DNA from: CAYVAP01 sp964343195
GTDB lineage: Bacteria > Bacteroidota > Bacteroidia > J057
Length of the DNA stretch: 47,007 bases
NCBI GenBank assembly: GCA_964343195.1
Contig: CAYFIR010000038.1
Coordinates: 1-47,007, forward strand
Direction of reading: 5' to 3'
In this document: piece by piece, positions 17,042 through 25,425 of the stretch
How the letters are laid out: each line of letters begins with the position of its first letter
Position numbering within the stretch: position 1 is the first letter of the stretch
The notes under the pieces: model-generated
What the model was told of the DNA's origin: nothing
What the model saw: only the letters and a program-made list of their open reading frames with translations
Database searches by the model: none
Position numbers and translations under genes: made by a program

Positions 17042-18259
17042 ATGCAATACCTGGAGCTTCTCAGGCGCTATCCTCGCCACGTAGGCTACGGCCTGCTACA
17101 TTACTTTTTTTCTTCCCCCGGTCAAACATTCTTCATTTCCTTGTACGTAGGCTATTTTACCCTAGCCCTGGGGATCGATACCCTGGAGTTTGATGGCTTT
17201 TACTCCATGGCAACTCTGGCGAGTGGGCTCACCTTGCCATGGATAGGAGGATTGATTGACCGGATCAAGCTGCGGTATTTCAGCCTGGGGTTGGGAGTCG
17301 TCTTCCTTGGATTTTGTGGGCTCGCAGCCTCGGTAAGTACGGTCTGGATGTTGGTTCTGGCCCTGTATGGACTACGCCTTTGTGGTCAGGGCCTTATGGG
17401 GCTCACGGCCTCTACGGCTACTGCCCGGTTTTTTACGGGTACCCGGGGACAGGCACTGTCCCTGGTGAGCTTTGGCGTTTCTTTTGGGGAAATTTTATTG
17501 CCTCCCCTATTCGCCGGGTACATCCTCAAGACCATGAGCTGGCAGGCCTCCTGGCTGGTGGTAGCAGGGATGGTGTTGCTCATTTTCATACCGCTGGCAC
17601 TGGGGCTAGTCAAGTCCCATGATCCTTTTCACTACAATCAGGAGGCCCGGAATAGCTCTGTGGATACCGATACGACGAATGTCTCTCGTGCCCAGGTCCT
17701 TCGTCGGCCATCCTTCTACATCATGACGCTCTGCTTTATGGTGCCGCCATTTTTGCTGACGGGAATTATCATTAACAAGGGTCTGTTGGGGGCAGCAAAT
17801 GGCTGGAGTGAAGAAATGCTTGCCTGGGGCCTGTCAGCTTTTGGGATCACGCGGCTGATCGCCAATCTGGTCAGTGGACCGCTTATCGATCGCTTCAGCG
17901 CGGTCAGGGTCTTTTCGTTTATGTTGGTTCCACAGATTATCGGAGTCCTGCTGATGAGCCTGAGTGACCTGCCCATTGCGATGTATGCATTTTTTATTTT
18001 CAGCGGGATATCCGCGAGCCTGAACAGCATCGCCTCTACCGCTGCATGGGCTGAGCTATATGGTACCAGGTACCTTGGCGCCATTCGCAGCATGGTCTCA
18101 ACTTTTATGGTCCTGGCGACCGCTGTCGCACCCCTTGTGTTGGGCTGGGCCCTGGAAGATCCGGAAAGTGAAGGCCTTACACTTGGAGTTTCGGCTTTGA
18201 TAATGGGAGTGGTGACGCTGGCGACTTTCCTTCAGACCAGGCGACTGCGCACATCGTAA
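17042..18259 (+). CDS. MFS transporter
   Basis: A protein of 405 residues with about 12 hydrophobic segments in two halves joined by a hydrophilic loop around residues 195-220. The loop between helices 2 and 3 reads GGLIDRIKLRYFS (Motif A-like), and the matching one in the second half reads SGPLIDRFSAVRVF. It resembles the monocarboxylate/oxalate-formate branch of MFS, but the substrate is unknown. The ATG at 17042 gives the usual short N-terminus. It is followed after 97 bp by the CPBP protease gene, on the same strand. Confidence 0.88.
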   Translation: MQYLELLRRYPRHVGYGLLHYFFSSPGQTFFISLYVGYFTLALGIDTLEFDGFYSMATLASGLTLPWIGGLIDRIKLRYFSLGLGVVFLGFCGLAASVSTVWMLVLALYGLRLCGQGLMGLTASTATARFFTGTRGQALSLVSFGVSFGEILLPPLFAGYILKTMSWQASWLVVAGMVLLIFIPLALGLVKSHDPFHYNQEARNSSVDTDTTNVSRAQVLRRPSFYIMTLCFMVPPFLLTGIIINKGLLGAANGWSEEMLAWGLSAFGITRLIANLVSGPLIDRFSAVRVFSFMLVPQIIGVLLMSLSDLPIAMYAFFIFSGISASLNSIASTAAWAELYGTRYLGAIRSMVSTFMVLATAVAPLVLGWALEDPESEGLTLGVSALIMGVVTLATFLQTRRLRTS

Positions 18260-18356
18260 AATGCTGAAAAACAGCAAAATTTGGTCATGTACTTGAACTT
18301 TTGCTCGATAGCTGCCAACTTGTATTGTCCGCAGTTTTCATCCGTAGTCAGAAGCA

Positions 18357-19301
18357 TTGGCAGATCCGATTTTTAAAAAGACCAACCTGGAAAAAGCCTG
18401 GGATGCCTATATAGGTTCCTCAGACCATCGCTTCATGATCTACAGCCAGGGACTTATCATCCTGCTTTTGTATGAGGTGTTGCTCTGGGCTTCCCGCAAT
18501 CCGAGGGTGGTCCCGTACGATGGGGTTGATATCTGGTTCAAGTTTTTCAACAGCTTTTTTAAGTATGGCACCACTACCTTCTCCATTATCATCGGAGGGT
18601 ACCTGTTATACTGGATGGGAATGGACTGGTTTGGGCTCAAGACTCCCAAACAGATTCGTGAAGAAAAGCAGGCACTAAAGGCCTTCAAGGGTAAAATGCC
18701 CAAGGAGTTTGCCATGCCGCCCAAGCCTCCCTATCGACCCAACTGGTACTATCTTGGCTTTCAGTATGTGGAGGGGTTTGCATATGGAACGGTGATCTAC
18801 CTGTGTCTTCAGGTCATCCTGTTTGTCCTGCTGGTACTCCCTCCCAATGGGTTTTCCATTCCGGTGGCCATGGACTCAGCCCCGGCTCTGTTGCGCTACC
18901 ATACCAATCCCATACAGGATCTCAGTCTTGCTTTTGGAGCGGGATTTTATGAAGAGCTGATCTTTCGCTACCTGCTCTTTTGGGGCCTCCTGGAGCTAGG
19001 GGGCCGATACAAACGATTCGGTATGTTCAAGGCTGATTCGACTTCGGCTGCCAGCCTTCCCGGAAAAATCCTGGCCTATGACCCCAAAAAGCCAACCTTT
19101 CTCAATGCGATTTTCTGGGGGAGTTTCATCTACAGTGCCAGCCACTATGTTTACTATTTCGGGGATACCTTTAGCATGTACAGCTTTATTTACCGGCTGG
19201 CCTTCGGGATCCTGATGTACTACATCTTTGTCAAGCGGCACATTGGCATCGCCATGTGGACGCATGTGGTCCATGATGGATGGTATTTCCTCCTCCGATG
19301 A
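18357..19301 (+). CDS. CPBP-family intramembrane metalloprotease
   Basis: A protein of 314 residues with several transmembrane segments. The CPBP/Abi signature is complete: EE at 199-200 followed by Arg204 (YEELIFR), His263 (SASHYVYY) and His303/His306 (WTHVVHD). The family includes the eukaryotic CAAX protease Rce1 and bacterial proteins for peptide processing or bacteriocin immunity; the role here is unknown. A hydrophilic insert (about 95-130) separates the first two helices from the core. The start is TTG at 18357. It may share a transcript with the upstream MFS gene, although a small GCTG-AAAAA-CAGC hairpin near 18262 lies between them. Confidence 0.85.
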   Translation: MADPIFKKTNLEKAWDAYIGSSDHRFMIYSQGLIILLLYEVLLWASRNPRVVPYDGVDIWFKFFNSFFKYGTTTFSIIIGGYLLYWMGMDWFGLKTPKQIREEKQALKAFKGKMPKEFAMPPKPPYRPNWYYLGFQYVEGFAYGTVIYLCLQVILFVLLVLPPNGFSIPVAMDSAPALLRYHTNPIQDLSLAFGAGFYEELIFRYLLFWGLLELGGRYKRFGMFKADSTSAASLPGKILAYDPKKPTFLNAIFWGSFIYSASHYVYYFGDTFSMYSFIYRLAFGILMYYIFVKRHIGIAMWTHVVHDGWYFLLR

Positions 19302-19309
19302 TAGGAGTG

Positions 19310-20263
19310 CTAATCCTTCCCCAGGATTATCCTAAGGTTGAGCCACAGGCTGAAGGTCGTCCCCAACTGGCTCTCAAAGTATTGTTGATAAAGCGGTAGA
19401 TCACTCAACAGGCTTAACTGTACCCTGGGACTGAATTCGTAGCCCACCTGAGGGGAAAAGAACAGTTTTTGGGAGCCAGTGGGAGGAACGATTTCCCGGC
19501 CATTGTCAAGGGGGATGCCGCTCCCGGTAATTGGGCGGGTATCCCGCCCTCTCCATTCTCCACGAACCTGCCCCACAATTGTCCACCGAAGGGTAGGGCT
19601 GTAGCTGGCAAATCCCGAAATGGCGAGGAAGTTCCCATACCGATACTGGTCTGGGGACTGCCCTTTTAGCTCAAACCTCGAGAGAAGGAATAACCTGAAG
19701 TGCTGCGGCAGGAAGGTTTTTTGGGCAAAAAGGGTGTGGATGAAATCTACAGACCCGGTGCTGGGCTGCAAATCTCGGGGGAGTAGGATTCCGTCAACCA
19801 TTTGCTGGGAATTTCCGAGTGGGAATTTCACCCCAAGGCCGCTGGTCAGTTCAATCCCTTTGAGAGGGTTATTCCAAAGGTTCACCCTGGCAATGGTACT
19901 GACATCGGTAAGTCCGGACCCGGTCTGGGTTTGTGGAATAATGCCCGGAGCGTAGGATTGTGATTTTTGGAGAAAGTATCCGGTTTCTGCCTCGAGGGTG
20001 ACCTTTTCTGTGAGGCCATAGGTGAGGGCGAGGCCGAGATGTTGATAGCTTCCGGATGTGACGAAGCCCGACTGCACTGGTTGGTTCCCTTCGAAATATT
20101 CTCCTGCCAGCCCATACCGATATCCTGCAAAAACCTGCCAGATGTCCTGCTGACTCACCCCCGGATTGACGGCTCCCCCTATGGGATTGCCGGGTGAGCA
20201 GCACTGTGCCCAGATGGATATGGGGCCCCAAAGCAGGATTGTTAGAAGTGCTCCCCCCTTCAT
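19310..20263 (-). CDS. Outer-membrane beta-barrel protein with N-terminal CCSPG motif
   Basis: A protein of 317 residues using the ATG at 20263, which opens a signal peptide (MKGGALLTILLWGPISIWAQ). The mature protein begins CCSPGNPIGG, followed by repeated amphipathic beta strands ending in an aromatic or hydrophobic residue (QHLGLALTYGL, VTLEAETGYFL, LRWTIVGQVRGEW, FFSPQVGYEF), typical of an outer-membrane barrel of the phenol-degradation MetA/transporter-like group. It starts 11 bp after the stop of the FN3-like gene and is surely co-transcribed with it. The function is unknown; the paired cysteines at the mature N-terminus suggest metal binding or a disulfide. A longer reading frame reaching 20383 overlaps the upstream gene and was rejected. 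Confidence 0.75.
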   Translation of the reverse strand: MKGGALLTILLWGPISIWAQCCSPGNPIGGAVNPGVSQQDIWQVFAGYRYGLAGEYFEGNQPVQSGFVTSGSYQHLGLALTYGLTEKVTLEAETGYFLQKSQSYAPGIIPQTQTGSGLTDVSTIARVNLWNNPLKGIELTSGLGVKFPLGNSQQMVDGILLPRDLQPSTGSVDFIHTLFAQKTFLPQHFRLFLLSRFELKGQSPDQYRYGNFLAISGFASYSPTLRWTIVGQVRGEWRGRDTRPITGSGIPLDNGREIVPPTGSQKLFFSPQVGYEFSPRVQLSLLSDLPLYQQYFESQLGTTFSLWLNLRIILGKD

Positions 20264-20274
20264 ATGTTCAGCTG

Positions 20275-20943
20275 TTATTGGATTTGGACCTTCACCCAGT
20301 AACGGATTTTTCGCTGGATCTGCTCCTCGCCAATGTCTGCTCTTACGATGTAGGTACCTGGCGCGAGCTGGGGTAGGGGCCACTCAATGGTCTGATATCG
20401 AGCCAGTTGTCGCTCCGTTCGGTAGCTCCGGTTCCCCAGCAACCGACCATCCAGTCCTATAAGGGTAATGTCAATGAAATTGGCTTCAGGGTACTGAGCC
20501 CAGTCAAGCCTTAACCGCAGTACCCCATCCGAAACGAGGCTGGGTGCGGCCTGAATCATCCTGCGGCTGTAGTCGGTATTTTCTGTGGTGAAGCTGTAAA
20601 TAAAGCTCCATTCCGAGGTGTCGCCTTCTGCAAAATAGGTGCGGATGATCCAGTAGTATCGGTGATTGGCCTGGAGGTTAAACTCTACGCTGGCAGTATC
20701 ACGGACAAACTGCTGTCGGGTATCTCCCGAACATCCTTCAAAACACTGGGGGTTGTCGCTTATGATATATTCATACCCCTGTGCACCAGGCAACGGACTC
20801 CAGCCAATTACATAAGAGTTGGGAATAGCACCCGGAATACCGGATTCCCCATTGTCCGGAAATCGTCCAAACTGACCATAAGCCAACGACTGGGAAAAAA
20901 ACACAAGTACAAAAGCCAGGCAGGTTTGATGGATCAATCGCAT
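20275..20943 (-). CDS. Secreted FN3-like protein, partner of the CCSPG barrel
   Basis: A protein of 222 residues. A signal peptide (about 1-23, ending SLAYGQ) is followed by a fibronectin III-like domain (about 40-125, with YVIGWSPLPGAQGYEYIIS and RYYWIIRTYF) containing a CFEGC pair. A C-terminal beta domain (about 130-222) resembles a T9SS or surface-type module (GLDGRLLGNRSYR ... LAPGTYIVRADIG) but lacks the canonical PNP motif, so T9SS export is uncertain. It directly precedes the barrel gene and probably works with it in the envelope. The function is unknown. Confidence 0.7.
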   Translation of the reverse strand: MRLIHQTCLAFVLVFFSQSLAYGQFGRFPDNGESGIPGAIPNSYVIGWSPLPGAQGYEYIISDNPQCFEGCSGDTRQQFVRDTASVEFNLQANHRYYWIIRTYFAEGDTSEWSFIYSFTTENTDYSRRMIQAAPSLVSDGVLRLRLDWAQYPEANFIDITLIGLDGRLLGNRSYRTERQLARYQTIEWPLPQLAPGTYIVRADIGEEQIQRKIRYWVKVQIQ

Positions 20944-21281
20944 GATGATGAACTTTCGGGCTATCTCGGCATATGGAATGGAAAAAGTCTTTGGAACTTA
21001 GTAACGCTCAAAAAATAAATTCCGCTTTTGGCTTGATCTCTCGCCCGCATCCTGCGTCAGAAAAAGCCTTCCCGATCTTGGGATCGGGACCAAACTCGGT
21101 TTTTCTTCCTTGTCTGCGAACGAGATCTCGGCGCAAAAGGAGGAGGTTATTTTTCTCGCGTTACTCAACTGCGAGTCTCCCTTTTTCGCCTTCATTCCCT
21201 TCCCACTTTGTAACCCAATTTACGGCAAATTTGATTTGCAGACTGTCGGATACTTTACCGAACCCCATTCCATAGCCTGAC
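20944..21281. other. Intergenic region holding dispersed repeat copy B
   Basis: A spacer of 338 bp between two minus-strand genes. Most of it is taken by repeat copy B (20997-21162). A short reading frame at 20998-21195 (minus) belongs to the repeat and is not treated as a gene. Confidence 0.6.
20997..21162 (-). repeat. Dispersed repeat, copy B
   Basis: Read on the minus strand this aligns to copy C (43050-43207): ACGCG, a 32-nt block of equal length, GAGAT, GACAAGGAAG, AAAACCGAG, then GGCTTTTTCTGACGCAGGAT and GAGATCAA. Indels are in multiples of three and the translated frames agree (SNA..I, AEI, DKE.KPS.V, RLFLTQD). Between CCGAG and GGCTTTTT copy B carries an 8 bp hairpin, TCCCGATC/GATCGGGA, where copy C has a different hairpin. 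Copy A (1-77) matches the 3' part. Confidence 0.8.
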
Positions 21282-23168
21282 TCAGTTAATCAGCAGCCTT
21301 TGGTTATGAGTAGTTACCTGCCCCTTTCGGTTGGTGAGTTCATGAATCCATACATATGTTCCTCCTGGCAAAGATGCGGGCAGGGTGATCGGGAGTTCTT
21401 CTTCTGGTGAATCAAAAGTAACGACTGTCAACACCCGCCCGTTGACGTCAAGGAGTCGCCCCCTGTATGTTTGAAATTGGAGTGCCTGTGGAAGCCTCAA
21501 CTGACAGGTGGCTCCCTCAATGGGCTGCGGGTACAGCATGGGAAAAGCTTTTTGGGCTAACAATGGTTGCTCGTGAATGCTGGCTAACCGATTAGGACGG
21601 TAAAAGACCGGTCGGATCATCAGGGCTCCACCGGTAGTGGTATTGGTCCAATTTCCTTCACTGTCGAAAAAGGTCAGGTCATCCCGGTTGAAATTTCGGT
21701 CATATCCCACCCCGATCGGCACATCACTGGTCTGTTGGATGCCAATCCAAAAGCGGCTGGGAACCTCTACCGGAGTTGGAAAAGGATAGTACTGGAATTC
21801 ATTTTCAGTCCCATATCGGACCCGCATGCCCACTGCCTGAGATTCCAGAATAGAATCTGCATTGGGCTTGTTCCAGATAATCACACGAAAGGTTTGATCT
21901 TCAAGGTAATCAACCACTCCACTTATTGTATTGTAGTTCACCTGTGGGACAAAATATATTTGAACCCCAACCAGGGAATCAGCCTTCCCGAGGTCAAACA
22001 GGGTTCCAAATCCTCGCTGTTTGTTCATCCCGAAGCTGCCATCAGCCTCTCCGTCATCGTAGGCCACCACCGAATCAATGGGGATCGCAAAGCTCAGGCT
22101 ATCATTTTGTGGAGATTCGTCGTTGTGGTTGTTCAGGTAAGCGTTTACCTGCAAGGTCTCATCCTCGTTGAGTACCAGACCGCTGAAAGGTGAAAACACG
22201 ACCGAAACGGGTTGTGCATAGGGAGCAATCGAAAGGTTCTCCTGAAGAGTGGAAACGGCGGCTCCATTTACCGAGAGGTCGGCAGCCAACTGGGTGGACT
22301 GACTGTTATTGAAAAGATTGGTGAGGCTGAAGGAAAGGGGCTGAAAGGAGTCCTGGTCAAAATACTGGAACGGGAGAAGGGTGTAGGGATCCATGATGGG
22401 GGTAGCCACCTGTGTAATGGATTGGTCATTTACCGTTACGGCTTCCCCTCTTACGCGATTGGGGCCAAGGAACACATAGTCGAGGTGCCAGTGGTCCAGT
22501 GACCCATTGAGAGAACCTACGCTCTCAAACCTGAGCTGAAAACCCTCGTGGAAGTAAACCGGCTGGTCCAAAGCGATCACTACCGGAATAAATCCGGCCT
22601 GGCTGCCTCCTGCTCGGCTGTACATGAGCCGGTATTCCTTTTCCGCAGGGAGGTTGGTCCTGAAATATACTTTGAAGCTATCGGTAGTTTCAGGGGCATC
22701 ACCTCGTCCCTCTGCCTGGAGGAAAAAGGAGAGCATGACACTGTCACTGGGACCGAAAGAGGACAGGTCAATATGGTGTGAGCTCAATCGGTCTGCTGTG
22801 CCGGATACGACGGAATTGATGAAATAGGGCACTCCGTCAGCCTGAAGACCATCAAAAGTTGCTGTCCCCCGACTTGGAGGATTGATCGGCATTTGAAAGG
22901 AAATTCTGGGGGTAGAAAGCTCGCCAGTTGGGGCAAACCAGAGGCTGGTATCGATGAGGGTTTCCCCACGGGAAAAGTCATCGAAGAAAGGCTGGGCGGC
23001 TGAAAAAGGCAGGGTGTCGGGAGAACCGGCACGCTGGGTTAGCGGACGCTCCTGTAACCTTCTGGGATAGTTCCAGTCTGCATCGGAATGAATAACAATC
23101 TGGGCTGTCGTGGAAGAAAAGGCTACCAGGAAAAGGCTAAGCCAAAGGATTGATTTGGAGGTCAGCAT
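21282..23168 (-). CDS. T9SS-sorted secreted protein of a conserved Bacteroidota family
   Basis: A protein of 628 residues with a signal peptide (about 1-22, ending SSTTAQ). An N-terminal part holds FFDDFSRGETLIDTSLW and GTATFDGLQADGVPY motifs, seen in many large Bacteroidota surface proteins; a jelly-roll-like stretch (SSHHIDLSSFGPSDSVMLSF) follows. The C-terminal 90 residues are a T9SS type A domain (MLYPQPIEGATCQLRLP ... LPGGTYVWIHEL). No enzymatic motif is seen. It lies 150 bp downstream of the di-heme peroxidase gene, from which it is separated by a strong terminator-like hairpin, so its transcription may be partly independent. Confidence 0.8.
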   Translation of the reverse strand: MLTSKSILWLSLFLVAFSSTTAQIVIHSDADWNYPRRLQERPLTQRAGSPDTLPFSAAQPFFDDFSRGETLIDTSLWFAPTGELSTPRISFQMPINPPSRGTATFDGLQADGVPYFINSVVSGTADRLSSHHIDLSSFGPSDSVMLSFFLQAEGRGDAPETTDSFKVYFRTNLPAEKEYRLMYSRAGGSQAGFIPVVIALDQPVYFHEGFQLRFESVGSLNGSLDHWHLDYVFLGPNRVRGEAVTVNDQSITQVATPIMDPYTLLPFQYFDQDSFQPLSFSLTNLFNNSQSTQLAADLSVNGAAVSTLQENLSIAPYAQPVSVVFSPFSGLVLNEDETLQVNAYLNNHNDESPQNDSLSFAIPIDSVVAYDDGEADGSFGMNKQRGFGTLFDLGKADSLVGVQIYFVPQVNYNTISGVVDYLEDQTFRVIIWNKPNADSILESQAVGMRVRYGTENEFQYYPFPTPVEVPSRFWIGIQQTSDVPIGVGYDRNFNRDDLTFFDSEGNWTNTTTGGALMIRPVFYRPNRLASIHEQPLLAQKAFPMLYPQPIEGATCQLRLPQALQFQTYRGRLLDVNGRVLTVVTFDSPEEELPITLPASLPGGTYVWIHELTNRKGQVTTHNQRLLIN

Positions 23169-23251
23169 CAGGTATCTCGGTTTAAGGACCCAAATTAGAA
23201 AAATTGGTCGTCACTCCGAGTGGTAAAAGCTGTCATCTCCGACTTCAATGT

Positions 23252-23296
23252 CCTAAACAGAAATGCGACACAGGCCATCCCCGGCCTGTGTCGCAT
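23252..23296 (-). terminator. Terminator after the di-heme peroxidase gene
   Basis: A perfect 14 bp stem, ATGCGACACAGGCC/GGCCTGTGTCGCAT, with a 6-nt loop (arms 23263-23276 and 23283-23296). On the minus strand it is followed by TTCTGTTTAGG, a weak T tract. It starts 22 bp after the stop codon. Confidence 0.7.
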
Positions 23297-23318
23297 CAAT
23301 ATGGTGCTAATGGTGAGC

Positions 23319-24668
23319 TTAAAAGCAGCCCATGTCCTCTCGTGACTGATTATCTGCCACAGGGAAACAGTTGCCCGAAGGAAGTACTACGGGCTCAAAT
23401 CGGTCCAGGTCGGGATCGTACAGGGCTTCATCCAAAAATTCTACGAGCAGGGAAATCTCTTCATCCGTCAGGTTGAGCGGGACAAACTCTTCGGCCAGTT
23501 GAACTTCCGAAACACGCTTGTTAACACAGAGCGCATCGTTTTTGTATTCGATTACCTCGCGGATTGTGGTAAAGGTTCCTCCATGGCCAAAGAAAGGTGA
23601 GTCCTTCAGGTTGTACAATTGGGGTACTTTAAACTGGTACAGGTCATCCATGTTGCCAGTAAATCCGGCTCTGCCCAGGTGTGATTCGTTGGTTATCCCG
23701 CTATTAAAAACCTCATTTCCCATGAGATCTGGCATTCCAATAGCATAAAATCCGGGACCATTTAACCCGGGGCCATTATGGCAACTGGCACAACCGGCTT
23801 TCCCAAAGAATAGCATGGCTCCTTCTTTTTGTCGATAGGTCATGGCCGTTTTTTCGCCGCGCATCCATCGCTGGAATGGGGCGTTGTACGGGAGAAGGGT
23901 TCGCTCGTAAGCTGCAATGGCGAGCCCTGCTGTCTCTTTGGTGTAGCGAACGGAGGGATGCTTGTCTCCGAATACCTGGTCAAAATACTGCTTGTAACCG
24001 AGGTCGGCGATGACCTGACTGTCCACTCGCATGCGGTGTACTCCCAGGCCAGCGATGGCCTGGATTTCGATTCCCTGATACCCCAAGTGGTTGACAGCTT
24101 TGGGAGTATTGGGAGTCCAGCGATCTTCAGTGCCTTCATTGGCCCCGGTAGCTCCAAACTGCCCATTCCATAGCATAACTTCCTGAAAAGCAGCGTTCAA
24201 AACACTAGGGGTTCGAATGGGCTGTACATCAATCTCAGTCTCATTGTAGAGGAGGTCCTTAAAACGACCTTCTCCCGAGATTCCAAACCCTGATCCTCCC
24301 TCTCCGATTCCCTGGCGCATATTGGCCTGGAAACCTCCTGCTGCGTGGTGGCAGCTTGCACAGGAATAGGTCATCAGTCCTTCGGGGCGTTTGGCTTCCA
24401 GTGCGATCCCCGTTTCATGGTACAGCCACTTGCCTAGCCTGACTTTTTCTGGTGTAAGGGGGTTGAGGGGATCCTGTGGGATTTTTTCCAGCTCCGCGGG
24501 GTGGGGCATGACGAAATCCAGGTAGGTCATACCTGGCTCGGCATGGTAGATTTGTCGATCCAGAGTATAATCAATGTCGGTCGCCTCAGGAATTGGATCA
24601 GCATTTTGATTACAGGAAATCGTAATAAAGCCAATAAGCAGAAGGGATAAGTAGAGAATTTTTTGCAT
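23319..24668 (-). CDS. Di-heme cytochrome c peroxidase/MauG-family lipoprotein
   Basis: A protein of 449 residues. Residues 1-19 end in a lipobox (FITISC), so it is a lipoprotein. Two c-type haem motifs are visible: CASCHH (Cys103, Cys106, His107) and CASCHN (Cys293, Cys296, His297). The order and spacing match the bacterial di-heme peroxidase/MauG/MbnH superfamily, which either reduces hydrogen peroxide with periplasmic electrons or oxidises a tryptophan in a partner protein. The sequence does not tell which. Neighbouring envelope genes on the same strand make a protein-modifying role conceivable. Length is somewhat greater than CcpA. Confidence 0.9.
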   Translation of the reverse strand: MQKILYLSLLLIGFITISCNQNADPIPEATDIDYTLDRQIYHAEPGMTYLDFVMPHPAELEKIPQDPLNPLTPEKVRLGKWLYHETGIALEAKRPEGLMTYSCASCHHAAGGFQANMRQGIGEGGSGFGISGEGRFKDLLYNETEIDVQPIRTPSVLNAAFQEVMLWNGQFGATGANEGTEDRWTPNTPKAVNHLGYQGIEIQAIAGLGVHRMRVDSQVIADLGYKQYFDQVFGDKHPSVRYTKETAGLAIAAYERTLLPYNAPFQRWMRGEKTAMTYRQKEGAMLFFGKAGCASCHNGPGLNGPGFYAIGMPDLMGNEVFNSGITNESHLGRAGFTGNMDDLYQFKVPQLYNLKDSPFFGHGGTFTTIREVIEYKNDALCVNKRVSEVQLAEEFVPLNLTDEEISLLVEFLDEALYDPDLDRFEPVVLPSGNCFPVADNQSREDMGCF

Positions 24669-24770
24669 GAATACCGGATTTACAAGAAACTAGGCGGATG
24701 GTAGCTGATTTTGAACAACTTGGGTGCCAGTTCATCCCATTCATCGCAAATTCCCACAGATCATTGGCGT

Positions 24771-24805
24771 AAAAAAAAACAGAGCCCCCTCAAATGAAGG
24801 AGCTC
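24771..24805 (-). terminator. Strong intrinsic terminator
   Basis: On the minus strand a 10 bp stem (GAGCTCCTTC with GAGGGGGCTC, two G-U pairs) and an ATTT loop are followed by TG and nine T. It lies 36 bp after the stop of the small membrane protein gene (24842). Confidence 0.9.
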
Positions 24806-24841
24806 GTCTCTTATGAGTGGAGTGTAATCTTGTAAGTCAGG

Positions 24842-25168
24842 TCAGGGGCTAACGCGCTTTTGCATAAAAGTGCGGCGGCTGGAGAATAACTGCTCGACGC
24901 TGTGAGGTGCTAACCACTCGATACCAACCGGTATGAGTAACAGCAGAGTCAATCCCAGAATCACAGTGGTCGCAGCAGCGGGAACTCCCAGATCGGTTTC
25001 TACGACGGCTTTCTCCGTCACCACGGTTTTTGGAGAATCCTGAACCTCAACCTTTTCTGGAGTGGCTGCGGCGTAAACTGGATCAGGACCGCCTGCCTTA
25101 GCTGTAAGCTGGATTGCGACAAAAGCAACCACAAAGGCTAAAATTCGGAAGTAAGTAGATCGGTTCAT
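24842..25168 (-). CDS. Small membrane protein of unknown function
   Basis: A protein of 108 residues. A signal-like N-terminus (1-25, ending LTAKAGG) is followed by a polar linker rich in Glu, Val and Thr (about 30-60), one strong transmembrane segment (AATTVILGLTLLLLIPVGIEWL, split here only by its ends at 64-86) and a basic tail (SSRRTFMQKRVSP). It stands alone with its own terminator and a 257 bp upstream region. I recognise no family. A short periplasmic linker anchored to the inner membrane is the most that can be said. Confidence 0.6.
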   Translation of the reverse strand: MNRSTYFRILAFVVAFVAIQLTAKAGGPDPVYAAATPEKVEVQDSPKTVVTEKAVVETDLGVPAAATTVILGLTLLLLIPVGIEWLAPHSVEQLFSSRRTFMQKRVSP

Positions 25169-25228
25169 CGCGTTGGGATTTGAGTGTGAATACTAGTTGG
25201 TAGTACCGATTTCCGATATGCTCTCAAT

Positions 25229-25245
25229 AAGGTTATAACAACCTT
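25229..25245. promoter_or_regulatory. Palindrome upstream of the small membrane protein gene
   Basis: AAGGTT-ATAAC-AACCTT lies 61 bp upstream of the start at 25168. Symmetry and position are compatible with an operator; no family consensus is recognised. Confidence 0.25.
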
Positions 25246-25360
25246 GTGAATCTATACCCTTCCAATAAGTGTGTCATCTCACTTAATATGCGTGTACCAA
25301 TTTTTGTGACCTATGAAAATTTTAACGTCGAACAGCGGGACAGGTTACCCACAATCGGGT

Positions 25361-25397
25361 AAAACAAAGCGGGTCAGGGATTCATTCCCTGACCCGC
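25361..25397 (-). terminator. Terminator after the giant surface protein gene
   Basis: A perfect 12 bp stem, GCGGGTCAGGGA/TCCCTGACCCGC, with a 5-nt loop (25369-25397). On the minus strand it is followed by TTTGTTTT. It starts 29 bp after the stop of the 1512-residue T9SS protein gene. Confidence 0.88.
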
Positions 25398-25425
25398 AGA
25401 TCAGATTTAGAACGGAAGACTACGG

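Noticed and set aside
20998..21195. 65-codon minus-strand frame as an independent small gene
   Set aside because: It belongs to the dispersed repeat, has no conserved start and is cut by stops in the other copies; treated as repeat.
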